From NCBI GenBank assembly GCA_002361365.1, contig DEST01000049.1, forward strand, positions 1 through 8,180: DNA of 8,180 bases, in the 5' to 3' direction. Every line of letters begins with the position of its first letter. Within the stretch, counting starts at the first letter, position 1. Positions 1-6,809 of the stretch are shown here, piece by piece. The notes under the pieces are model-generated. The model was not told where the DNA came from. It was given only the letters and a program-made list of their open reading frames with translations, and ran no database searches. Origin of the DNA: Alphaproteobacteria bacterium UBA3307 (GTDB lineage: Bacteria; Pseudomonadota; Alphaproteobacteria; RF32; CAG-239). Position numbers and translations under genes: made by a program.

Positions 1-37
1 GCTTCAAGTCAAGAGTATAATCTAAGTATTCCCCTTA

Positions 38-1621
38 TTATCGTGTTTTAAGGTCTAAAAGTTTGGCAACACCGACCGATTCCGCTTCAATCCACGGCTT
101 GTCGAATTTATAAAAAGCCGCCTTCAATATGGCCGGATTTTCCAACGGACTTATTTTGGCACGCTGGGTTTTGCGCCCGACGGCAAATGCTTTTTCGAGC
201 GCCGCCTGCAATTCGGCATCATTTTCGGCACCGCGCCGAATAACCTCTTGCGCACTCGGCACCGCACGCGTGTTTTTAAGCCAATATTGCCCGATATTTT
301 GCATCAGTCGCGCCTGCTGCTTTCCGACTTTGGTCAGCATATAGTGCTCCGGCGTAAAAAAGCCGGCGTTATGCTCGCTACCGTAACGCATAACCTTGTC
401 GAAAATCATCAACGCTTCATTTTTGCGTAAATTAATTATTCCCGCCGCACGCCCCTTAAATTGATGAAACGGCGGATATTTTTCCAAAAACACACCGTAA
501 TCATCCGAACACTTGGCATTATAATTTGCCGAATTTTGCCCGTCAAGCACCGAATAACGGTGTAAAACCGTCATATCCGACTTGTCTTTTGTGAACTCGC
601 GCTGATTATTATTGGTCACACAAAGCATCTGCCGCAACGCGTATTTTTGCACCGCCGTACCATAGCCCAATTCTGTCATCATGCGTTTCAACGTCTTCTC
701 GATAATCGGCACATCATCAGCACCGGCACAATGCGTGAACAGCATAATGTTGCGAAACCGCTTAAACAACTCCTTATCCGCAAGCCGCGCATATTTTTTG
801 CCGTGTTTTTGTGCCACAAAAGGCATAAAAGCGCGCCGAATTTCTTTTTGATAATCTTCAGCCGCCAACTTTGCGCGGTTGATTTCCGCTTTACGCAACG
901 CCAATTCAAGTGAAGAAGTTGTGCACGGCCGATAACACGCCGCAAGCTGAATACCTTCACACTCTGCGCTCGAAAAACCGAGTGCATCAAGCGCCGCATT
1001 AATGTTGCCGTTGGCCGCTTTGGCACTTGTTGATGCATCTCCGCCCAAGCAAATTAACGTTTTTTTATGCGGATTAAGTTTCCTGTTTTCCGCCCAATGC
1101 TCGGTTGTTATATCCGTTTTGATACCGATTTTGTAATACGAAAAATACTCGGGGTTAATATAAAATTGTTTGTCTTTGATTTCAAAATTAATCCCGCCGC
1201 TTTTGGCATAACCGACGGTGTGCTTGGTTGCCGGATTTTCCATGCGTGACACATTGCCGTTTTCGTAATAGAGCCGCTCAATGCCTTGCTTTGTAACTTC
1301 GCCGCAGATTTTACCGTCGTCATAAAACCAGCGCTCCGTGCCGTCGGGCAAGCGTTCGGATTTTACGCTGCCGTCGCGATAAAATTGACGCACGGTGCCG
1401 TCTGCCAAAGTTTCAACCGATTTCAGACCCTCAAAATTATATTCTTCGCTTGAACCGTTCGGATGTGTGACTTTGCGGTTGCGCACCACCTGTTTGCGCT
1501 TACCCCAATCAAATTCTTCCAAACGCTTTTCAACGTCACCGTTGTCATAACGGCGCGTAATTTCGCTCATGCCGAACTTTTCGCGTTTGGTTTCGGTATA
1601 ATTTGATTTTTCTGACGACAT
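38..1621 (-). CDS. MORN-like repeat protein with uncharacterised C-terminal region
   Basis: I do not recognise this 527-residue protein as a named family. Its N-terminus (about 18-130) is hydrophilic and contains four consecutive 19-residue repeats (residues 54-129). Each has a D/N-G-x-x pair, then aromatics, then a second acidic/Asn-Gly, which recalls the MORN-type repeats of YwqK-like proteins. Residues 188-430 look like an alternating alpha/beta domain: a strand running into LICLGGDAS (189-197), a strand near 224-230, NIMLFTHCAGADD (291-303), then MLCVTNNNQ (332-340) and EHNAGFF (416-422). THCAG resembles a hydrolase nucleophile elbow with Cys298 in place of Ser; that is speculation. No signal peptide or membrane segment is seen, so it is probably cytoplasmic. 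The ATG at 1621 was chosen because AGAGG lies 4 nt upstream; a TTG at 1681 would add 20 unconvincing residues, and an ATG at 1570 lacks a good ribosome site. It lies 95 nt after parC on the same strand. Confidence 0.8.
   Translation of the reverse strand: MSSEKSNYTETKREKFGMSEITRRYDNGDVEKRLEEFDWGKRKQVVRNRKVTHPNGSSEEYNFEGLKSVETLADGTVRQFYRDGSVKSERLPDGTERWFYDDGKICGEVTKQGIERLYYENGNVSRMENPATKHTVGYAKSGGINFEIKDKQFYINPEYFSYYKIGIKTDITTEHWAENRKLNPHKKTLICLGGDASTSAKAANGNINAALDALGFSSAECEGIQLAACYRPCTTSSLELALRKAEINRAKLAAEDYQKEIRRAFMPFVAQKHGKKYARLADKELFKRFRNIMLFTHCAGADDVPIIEKTLKRMMTELGYGTAVQKYALRQMLCVTNNNQREFTKDKSDMTVLHRYSVLDGQNSANYNAKCSDDYGVFLEKYPPFHQFKGRAAGIINLRKNEALMIFDKVMRYGSEHNAGFFTPEHYMLTKVGKQQARLMQNIGQYWLKNTRAVPSAQEVIRRGAENDAELQAALEKAFAVGRKTQRAKISPLENPAILKAAFYKFDKPWIEAESVGVAKLLDLKTR
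1235..1462 (-). repeat. Four tandem 19-residue (57-bp) MORN-like protein repeats
   Basis: Residues 54-72, 73-91, 92-110 and 111-129 of the downstream unknown protein line up with no gaps. The shared pattern is an Asn/Asp/Gln-Gly pair at positions 2-3, an acidic or basic residue at 5-6, aromatic residues at 8-9, and a second Gly at position 12 (DG in units 2 and 3, EG and NG in units 1 and 4), followed by a hydrophobic residue two positions later. The DNA copies have diverged, so the repeat is maintained at protein level rather than being a recent duplication. Such Gly-rich hairpin repeats usually form elongated beta surfaces that bind proteins or membranes; which applies here is unknown. Confidence 0.7.
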
Positions 1622-1626
1622 TTTTC

Positions 1627-1642
1627 CTCTCAATGCCGAGAG
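1627..1642 (-). promoter_or_regulatory. Small hairpin that pairs the Shine-Dalgarno of the MORN-like gene
   Basis: The transcript reads CTCTC, a six-base loop, then GAGAG immediately before G-AAAA-ATG. The 3' arm is part of the ribosome-binding sequence GAGAGG, so the 5-bp stem could partly hide it. The stem is short and contains only three G-C pairs, so the effect on translation may be small. Confidence 0.35.
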
Positions 1643-1669
1643 TTTAGCGCACTTTTCCGCCGTTTGCAA
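1641..1669 (-). promoter_or_regulatory. Candidate sigma70-type promoter for the MORN-like gene
   Basis: On the minus strand TTGCAA (1664-1669) is followed after exactly 17 nt by TAAACT (1641-1646). Each hexamer matches the -35 or -10 consensus at 4 of 6 positions. The start of transcription would fall in the short leader just before the ribosome site of the ATG at 1621. This fits the wider spacing from parC and the choice of 1621 as start. The match is modest and could be chance. Confidence 0.3.
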
Positions 1670-1716
1670 CCAAAAAGACAAATTTTCGTCAATAAAAGTG
1701 ATTTTCGGCTCACACC

Positions 1717-3936
1717 TTACTTAAAAAACTTATTGGTTTTCGGGAATCCGAATGGCACGAGTTTGCCGACTTGTGCGCGATGGCCGAGCCACGTGAGCAA
1801 TTCTTTTTCGGTGCTGACACCGCCGGCACGGTTATAACTGAACCCCTCTTCGCCCTTAAAGAACTGCACGTCGGAAATATTGCCGTCTTTATATTTTTGC
1901 AACAATACACCGTGACCGCGCGCCATTGTCGGAATTTCTTCTGCCTTAAATACCAACAGTCTGCGATTTTCACCGACAATTGCCACATAATCTCCGGTCA
2001 CCTTAAGACAGAACTTAATCAACTCGCCGTCGGCCACATTCATAATCTTGCGACCGTTACGGGTTTGCGCCAAAATGTGATTTTCATCAACAATAAAGCC
2101 ATACGCTTTGTCGGAAGCAATCAAATACTTAGCCTCCGGCTCATACACAAACATTGCGACAATATCATCATTCTGCGCCAAATCTATCATCAACCGCACC
2201 GGCTGGCCGAAACCGCGCCCGCTCGGAATATCGTTGGCGGCAATATTGAAGAACTTGCCTTTGTTATCCAAAAGCACGATTTTATCGGTCGTCTGCGCAT
2301 GGATGGCAAATGCCAACGCGTCGTCATCTTTGAACTTAAAGCTCTCGGTCAAATCGGCATAACCCTTGAGACAACGTATCCACCCTTTTTGCGATAAAAT
2401 CACGGTAATCGGCTCTTTTTCAATCCACGCCTCAACCGGAACTTCCACATCTGCCGGCGGCTCGGCAAACTCGGTGCGCCGTCTGCCCAAAGCCGTTTTT
2501 TTGCTGTATTTTTCTTTAATACGCTTAATTTCTTCGGCAATATACGCCCAACGTCTACCGTCATCCTTTTCGAGAACTTCAAGTTCGGCTTTTTCTTCCA
2601 ACAATTCGCTGTGTTCTGTGCGGATTTCTTCTTCATCGAGCTTGCGTAAATTACGCAATTTCATATTCAAAATGGCTTCCGCCTGATTATCGGTCAGGTT
2701 AAACGTTTGCATCAAAACGGCTTTCGGCTCATCTTCCTGACGTATAATCCGAATAACTTCATCAAGGTTCAGATAAGCGATTAAATAGCCGCCCAATATT
2801 TCAAGTCTTGCATTAATTTTAGCTAATCTGTGTTTGATTTTGCGTAATAAAACATTATTTCTATGAACAAGGTAATCGTGCAAAACCTGCTTCAAACTCA
2901 TCACGCGCGGCACACCGTCCAAATCAAGCACATTCATATTCATATTGAATTTTGCTTCCATATCGGTCTGACGATACAGCTGTTCCATCAGCATCGCTGC
3001 ATCAACCGTTCGATTTTTCGGCTCTAACACAATACGCACATCTTGCGCTGATTCATCACGCACGTCACTCAACATCGGTAATTTTTTATTGAGCAGCAAT
3101 TCGGCAATTTTTTCAATCAGCTTAGATTTAATAACTTGATACGGAATTTCTGTGACAACAATTTGATATTGCCCATGTCCCAAATCTTCCACTGTCCATT
3201 TGGCTCGAATGCGGAAATTTCCCTTACCTTGTTTATAATTGTTCACAATCGTTTCAAACGAATCAACAATCATGCCGCCGGTCGGAAAATCCGGTCCTTT
3301 AACCTTGCGCACCACAGCCTCATCATCACAATCCGGATTTTCAATCAACAACAACAATGCATCACTTAACTCACTCAAATTATGTGGCGGAATATTGGTG
3401 GCCATACCGACGGCAATTCCCATAGAACCGTTACACAGCAAATTTGGAACCATAGCCGGCATCACTACCGGTTCACTGTCTTCTCCGTCGTATGTATCCG
3501 TAAAATCGACGGCGTCGGCATTCAAACCATCCATCAAATCCATTGCAAATTCGGTCAGCCGCGCTTCTGTATAGCGCATAGCTGCCGCGCCGTCACCGTC
3601 AATATTACCGAAATTGCCTTGCCCGTCAACCAATGGATAGCGCACCGAAAAATCCTGTGCCAAACGTACCATTGCGCCATAAACCGCACTATCACCGTGC
3701 GGATGATACTTACCGATAACATCACCGACCACGCGTGCACATTTTTTGTAACCGTTTTTCGGGTCGAGATGTAACTGCCGCATAGCATACATCAACCGCC
3801 GATGCACCGGCTTTAACCCGTCTCGTACATCCGGCAACGAGCGTGAAACAATCGTCGACATCGCATACGACAAGTAGCGTTTACTCAATTCCTCGCTAAA
3901 TTGCACATCTTTGATTTTTTGCACTTCTTCAACCAT
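1717..3936 (-). CDS. parC: DNA topoisomerase IV subunit A (ParC)
   Basis: This is the DNA-cutting subunit of topoisomerase IV, which works as ParC2ParE2 to decatenate daughter chromosomes and relax DNA. The 739-residue protein shows the full type IIA layout. The winged-helix/tower region opens with YLSYAMSTIVSRSLPDVRDG (21-40). The active-site pair is Arg121-Tyr122 in AAMRYTEARL, Tyr122 being the residue that links to DNA. The DNA-intercalating isoleucine is Ile174 in GSMGIAVGM. A coiled coil spans about 360-490 with NMKLRNLRKLDEEE (424-437), and a beta-pinwheel domain runs from about 505 to the end. GyrA's QRRGGKG-type box is absent, and blocks such as SGRGFGQPVRLMIDL (572-586) and MARGHGV (671-677) fit alphaproteobacterial ParC. 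The quinolone-binding helix keeps Ser83 but has Gly87 where Asp/Glu is usual. The start is supported by AAGGTG 5 nt upstream; the gap to recO is 9 nt. Confidence 0.96.
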   Translation of the reverse strand: MVEEVQKIKDVQFSEELSKRYLSYAMSTIVSRSLPDVRDGLKPVHRRLMYAMRQLHLDPKNGYKKCARVVGDVIGKYHPHGDSAVYGAMVRLAQDFSVRYPLVDGQGNFGNIDGDGAAAMRYTEARLTEFAMDLMDGLNADAVDFTDTYDGEDSEPVVMPAMVPNLLCNGSMGIAVGMATNIPPHNLSELSDALLLLIENPDCDDEAVVRKVKGPDFPTGGMIVDSFETIVNNYKQGKGNFRIRAKWTVEDLGHGQYQIVVTEIPYQVIKSKLIEKIAELLLNKKLPMLSDVRDESAQDVRIVLEPKNRTVDAAMLMEQLYRQTDMEAKFNMNMNVLDLDGVPRVMSLKQVLHDYLVHRNNVLLRKIKHRLAKINARLEILGGYLIAYLNLDEVIRIIRQEDEPKAVLMQTFNLTDNQAEAILNMKLRNLRKLDEEEIRTEHSELLEEKAELEVLEKDDGRRWAYIAEEIKRIKEKYSKKTALGRRRTEFAEPPADVEVPVEAWIEKEPITVILSQKGWIRCLKGYADLTESFKFKDDDALAFAIHAQTTDKIVLLDNKGKFFNIAANDIPSGRGFGQPVRLMIDLAQNDDIVAMFVYEPEAKYLIASDKAYGFIVDENHILAQTRNGRKIMNVADGELIKFCLKVTGDYVAIVGENRRLLVFKAEEIPTMARGHGVLLQKYKDGNISDVQFFKGEEGFSYNRAGGVSTEKELLTWLGHRAQVGKLVPFGFPKTNKFFK

Positions 3937-3941
3937 TGTTT

Positions 3942-3948
3942 CACCTTA
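3942..3948 (-). promoter_or_regulatory. parC ribosome-binding site overlapping the recO stop codon
   Basis: The transcript reads TAAGGTGAAACAATG. The recO stop TAA supplies the first bases of the AAGGTG Shine-Dalgarno, and parC begins 5 nt later. A ribosome finishing recO therefore ends on the parC initiation site, which suggests coupled translation and confirms the parC start. Confidence 0.75.
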
Positions 3949-4674
3949 AAGTTTATACGTTTTTACCAGTCCGAGCAGATTAGCACGATTTTCCGGCAAT
4001 TTCAAGTTATGTTGCATTAAAAAATTTTTTTCCAAAAAACAGCCTGTCATTGTCAAAACATTTGCAATTTCGGACTTTTGCGGCATATAATTATGCTCTA
4101 TGATATACTGTGGATAAGCAAACAATCTGTCTTTATACGGAGCGCCGGCTTCAGCGCATACCGCTCTGCCCGTTTTTGGTGAAATATAGCGCAAATCGGT
4201 ATGTTTTCCGGTAACGGCGCATTCACTTATATCCAAACCTATCCCCAGAAAATCAAGCAAATAAAATTCAAAAAAAGAATAATACACCAACCAATTTTCG
4301 TCATTGATATGCCGAAAAAAATCATCGATTACATTAAAAAATGCTCCTAAATCATCATTTTGCGCCACACATTCATCCAATAAGCGGCACATTGACACAA
4401 GTGCCCCGATTTTATCATTATTAAGCACAAAATCTGCCGTATGCGAGTGCAATAATTCCACACCGCGCAAACTCGGCATATTTTCCTCCAATCGCATATA
4501 AGCGTTATATGATATATAATTACCGACCTGATACACGCCAAAACCGCGTTTACTCAGTCCTCCCTTGACATAGCCGACAATCTTACCGTGATGAGGGCAA
4601 ACAAGCGTAACAATCACCGATTGTTCGCCGTGTTTACGTACTTTTATAATATATCCTTCACCGCTGAATTGCAT
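3946..4674 (-). CDS. recO: DNA repair protein RecO
   Basis: RecO is the recombination mediator that, with RecR, loads RecA onto SSB-coated single-stranded DNA and anneals complementary strands in the RecF pathway. The 242-residue length is normal. The N-terminal OB fold is visible as GEGYIIKVRKHGEQSVIVTL (5-24) and HGKIVGYVKGGLSKR (29-43), followed by a helical region. The segment CAVTG (152-156), SPKTGRAV (165-172) and AGAPY (176-180) is the pattern I associate with alphaproteobacterial RecO. Only Cys152 and Cys173 remain in the region that forms a four-cysteine zinc site in some bacteria, so a classical zinc finger is unlikely. LPENRANLL (226-234) closes the protein. The start has only a weak GAGAAG ribosome site. 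recO is followed directly by parC, a pairing known from alphaproteobacteria, and RecJ of the same pathway is encoded upstream in this cluster. Confidence 0.93.
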   Translation of the reverse strand: MQFSGEGYIIKVRKHGEQSVIVTLVCPHHGKIVGYVKGGLSKRGFGVYQVGNYISYNAYMRLEENMPSLRGVELLHSHTADFVLNNDKIGALVSMCRLLDECVAQNDDLGAFFNVIDDFFRHINDENWLVYYSFFEFYLLDFLGIGLDISECAVTGKHTDLRYISPKTGRAVCAEAGAPYKDRLFAYPQYIIEHNYMPQKSEIANVLTMTGCFLEKNFLMQHNLKLPENRANLLGLVKTYKL

Positions 4675-4721
4675 AATATCTTCTCAAACCTTAGATTTTA
4701 TTGACATATAGCACAAATTAG

Positions 4722-5567
4722 TTAATATTCTTTTATCAAAGTTTTATTGATTTTATCAAATGCCATAAGCTCTGTCAAAACGCGTTCCATATCGCTCAAC
4801 TTAATAGAATTTGGACCATCAGATAATGCTTTATCCGGATTTTCATGTGTTTCGATAAACACACCGGCCACACCGACCGCAACTGCCGCACGCGCCAATA
4901 CCGGTGCAAATTCACGCTGTCCTCCGGTTGTTCCGCCTAATCCTCCCGGTTGCTGCACCGAATGCGTCGCATCAAAAATCAGCGGATATCCGGTATCTTT
5001 TGCCATTTGCGGAAAACAGCGCATATCTGTCACCAACGTATTATAGCCGAAGCTTGTCCCGCGTTCGGTGATACAAATACTCTGATTGCCGGAATCCTCG
5101 ACTTTTTTGACAATATTTTTAACATCCCACGGCGCCAAAAATTGTCCTTTTTTGATATTCACAACCTTGCCTGTTTTAGCTGCCGCCACCACCAAATCCG
5201 TTTGCCGACATAAAAACGCCGGAATTTGTAAAACATCTACATACTTTGCCACTTCTGCACATTGCCAACATTCGTGTATATCCGTTAAAATCGGTAAATT
5301 AGGATACAATTTGCGAATTTCTTCAAACGTTTTCATTCCTTCTTCAATACCGACACCGCGCGCACTGTTGATTGAAGTACGATTTGCTTTATCAAAAGAA
5401 GCCTTAAAAATATACGGCAGTCCCAATTTTTGTGTTATTTCTACCATTGCGCCGGCAATAAAAATTGCGTGTTCACGACTTTCTATCTGACACGGACCGC
5501 AAATCAGCGCCAACGGCAATTTATTGCCTATCGTAACTTGACCAATATGAATAATTTTTTGTTCCAT
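4722..5567 (-). CDS. kdsA: 3-deoxy-8-phosphooctulonate synthase (KdsA), metal-dependent type
   Basis: KdsA condenses phosphoenolpyruvate with arabinose 5-phosphate to give Kdo 8-phosphate, the committed step to the Kdo sugars that join lipid A to the core of lipopolysaccharide. It is cytoplasmic and a TIM barrel. The 281 residues contain the whole family signature: CGPCQIES (23-30), FKASFDKANRTS (54-65), TDIHE (95-99), IPAFLCRQTDL (115-125), KKGQFLAPWD (139-148), TERGTSFGYN (167-176) and FDATHSVQQPGG (198-209). Cys26, His202, Glu239 and Asp250 match the four metal ligands of the Aquifex enzyme (Cys11, His185, Glu222, Asp233). E. coli KdsA has Asn at the Cys position and needs no metal, so this copy should be metal-dependent. 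The start is fixed by TAAGGAG 8 nt upstream. It lies 12 nt after pagP, whose product modifies the same lipopolysaccharide. Confidence 0.97.
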   Translation of the reverse strand: MEQKIIHIGQVTIGNKLPLALICGPCQIESREHAIFIAGAMVEITQKLGLPYIFKASFDKANRTSINSARGVGIEEGMKTFEEIRKLYPNLPILTDIHECWQCAEVAKYVDVLQIPAFLCRQTDLVVAAAKTGKVVNIKKGQFLAPWDVKNIVKKVEDSGNQSICITERGTSFGYNTLVTDMRCFPQMAKDTGYPLIFDATHSVQQPGGLGGTTGGQREFAPVLARAAVAVGVAGVFIETHENPDKALSDGPNSIKLSDMERVLTELMAFDKINKTLIKEY

Positions 5568-5575
5568 TTTACATT

Positions 5576-5582
5576 CTCCTTA
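5576..5582 (-). promoter_or_regulatory. kdsA ribosome-binding site overlapping the pagP stop codon
   Basis: The strong Shine-Dalgarno TAAGGAG begins with the TAA stop of pagP and lies 8 nt before the kdsA ATG. It sets the kdsA start and makes termination of pagP and initiation of kdsA nearly contiguous, which argues for co-translation of the two lipopolysaccharide genes. Confidence 0.75.
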
Positions 5583-6128
5583 AAAATTGAGGCGCGCAAA
5601 CATAAACAATACGTTGCCATCATTTTTTACGCCCGGAATATAAGCACCATGCACTTCAATATTTTTATATCCTATCCCCACCATCGGCAATGGTAACGGT
5701 ACCGGAATATAGGAATATTCATGACGTTGTGTTAAGCCTAATGTATATCCGATACCGGCGTGCCACTGCTTATGTTCTCCGGCAAACCAATTCCACTGAC
5801 GCGCATATCCGAAATACGTTTCAAAATACGAATTAGAATCCTTAAACCCTAAGGCATACAAACCGGACCACGTTCCTTCAGAGTTAATATGCGAAATTCC
5901 CAAACCGGCTCCCCACGGATGCTCGTTATAACGGTCAATATGTTCTCGGTCATATGTCAGGCGGTTATGCCACGCATAGAACGGAACATACACGTCATAA
6001 TTATGAATACAATACATATCCAAAATATCTTCTTTTAAAAAGTTATAACTGTCCGTCCACCAACCGGCTTGTACACTTTCTCCGATAACACATAACATCA
6101 GACTAAGTATAGTTGATTTGATTTTCAT
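5580..6128 (-). CDS. pagP: Lipid A palmitoyltransferase PagP
   Basis: PagP is an outer-membrane eight-stranded beta-barrel enzyme that moves a palmitoyl chain from a phospholipid to lipid A, tightening the membrane and lowering recognition by host immunity. A signal peptide is clear: MKIK, a hydrophobic core, and VQA cleaved before Gly22. The mature chain is then 161 residues, the same as E. coli PagP as I recall it. In mature numbering the catalytic His33 (WH), Asp76 and Ser77 (FKDS) fall at exactly the E. coli positions. Tyr26, Trp66, the DRYNEHPWG block (44-52) and Pro144 of the YIPG motif are also in place, and it ends in aromatic RLNF as a barrel should. Mature position 88 is Ala (codon 5802-5804), where E. 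coli has the Gly88 floor of the acyl pocket, so the preferred chain may be shorter than C16. GAGGTG lies 8 nt before the ATG. No PhoP box is visible, since the gene lies inside an operon. Confidence 0.93.
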   Translation of the reverse strand: MKIKSTILSLMLCVIGESVQAGWWTDSYNFLKEDILDMYCIHNYDVYVPFYAWHNRLTYDREHIDRYNEHPWGAGLGISHINSEGTWSGLYALGFKDSNSYFETYFGYARQWNWFAGEHKQWHAGIGYTLGLTQRHEYSYIPVPLPLPMVGIGYKNIEVHGAYIPGVKNDGNVLFMFARLNF

Positions 6129-6143
6129 TTTTATTTCACCTCA

Positions 6144-6809
6144 TTAATCTTCTTCATTATTATCTGTCCCCGGTGTAACAATGCCGCAAGATATAACATA
6201 TTTGATGCCGTCTTCAACACTCATATCAAGTTTAACCACATCATTTTCCGGTACAAAAATTAAAAATCCGGAAGTTGGATTAGGAGTGGTCGGCACAAAA
6301 ATACTCAACATTTTCTGCTCTGACTTTTGTGCTATTTCTCCGCCCGTATCATTATTACTGACAAAAGCGATAGACCACAATCCTTTGCGCGGATATTCCA
6401 CCATCACAACTTCATTAAACGAGCGAGATTTTTGTGATAAAAATGTTTCGAATATTTGTTTTAAAAGTGAATATATACTCGATATTATCGGCATTTTACG
6501 AATAATTCTTTCCCACAGACGCACAAAAAACTTGCCTATATATCCGGTTGTCAGCATTCCGATAAACAGCAACACCAAAAGCAAGAGCAACAAACCAAGC
6601 CCCGGCACGGCATACGGTACAAAATCACCGATACGCCACTGTTGCGGAATAAGCCGCTTAGTTACAGCATTTATCCACACCACCAAATGATAAGACATAT
6701 AAACCGTAATTGCCACAGGAGCCGCCACAATCACACCGGTAAAAAAGTAATTTTTCAGTCTTCCCCAAAAAGATGTCACATTTTTATTATTTTTATTATT
6801 TTTACTCAT
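6144..6809 (-). CDS. DUF502 family inner-membrane protein
   Basis: This 221-residue protein belongs to the DUF502 family, which is related to the plant COV/LCV proteins and has no firmly established bacterial role. Two membrane segments are evident: about 22-46 (GVIVAAPVAITVYMSYHLVV) and about 66-90 (a leucine-rich run ending FIGMLTTGY). The family blocks PIISSIYSLLKQIFETF (107-123) and FVPTTPNPTSGFLIFVP (171-187) follow in a cytoplasmic or peripheral domain, with an acidic tail. The N-terminal ten residues are a polar Asn/Lys stretch built from a short DNA repeat. The ATG overlaps the recJ stop as ATGA, and its ribosome site AGAGG lies inside the last codons of recJ, so translation is probably coupled. 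pagP follows after 15 nt. Sitting between RecJ and outer-membrane genes does not reveal its function. Confidence 0.92.
   Translation of the reverse strand: MSKNNKNNKNVTSFWGRLKNYFFTGVIVAAPVAITVYMSYHLVVWINAVTKRLIPQQWRIGDFVPYAVPGLGLLLLLLVLLFIGMLTTGYIGKFFVRLWERIIRKMPIISSIYSLLKQIFETFLSQKSRSFNEVVMVEYPRKGLWSIAFVSNNDTGGEIAQKSEQKMLSIFVPTTPNPTSGFLIFVPENDVVKLDMSVEDGIKYVISCGIVTPGTDNNEED
6781..6804. repeat. Short tandem repeat of a 9-bp AT-only unit at the DUF502 N-terminus
   Basis: The plus strand reads TTTTTATTA twice in succession and then a partial third copy, all A/T. On the coding strand it encodes Asn-Asn-Lys triplets in residues 2-10 of the DUF502 protein. As the unit is nine bases, gain or loss of a copy would keep the frame and change only the length of the cytoplasmic tail by three residues. 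Confidence 0.75.

Noticed and set aside
1..37. Possible terminator or next gene after the MORN-like gene
   Set aside because: The 37 nt beyond the stop codon show no stem followed by a T-run and are too short to judge.
1622..1681. TTG-initiated extension of the MORN-like protein by 20 residues
   Set aside because: The TTG at 1681 is less favourable than the ATG at 1621 with a well-placed AGAGG. The interval also holds a candidate promoter, and the added residues do not resemble a signal peptide or the rest of the protein.
1694..1715. Possible rho-independent terminator after parC
   Set aside because: The only stem is GTGA/TCAC with an eight-base loop, and the following T-run is interrupted. 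It is too weak to support.
1771..2397. Long plus-strand open frame of 208 codons opposite parC
   Set aside because: It is antisense to a clear ParC C-terminal domain and has no family resemblance; it is a shadow of the real gene. The other plus-strand frames were dismissed for the same reason.
4675..4721. Possible promoter between kdsA and recO
   Set aside because: A TAAAAT -10-like hexamer exists on the minus strand but no acceptable -35 lies 15-19 nt upstream. The TTGACA seen on the plus strand points away from all genes.
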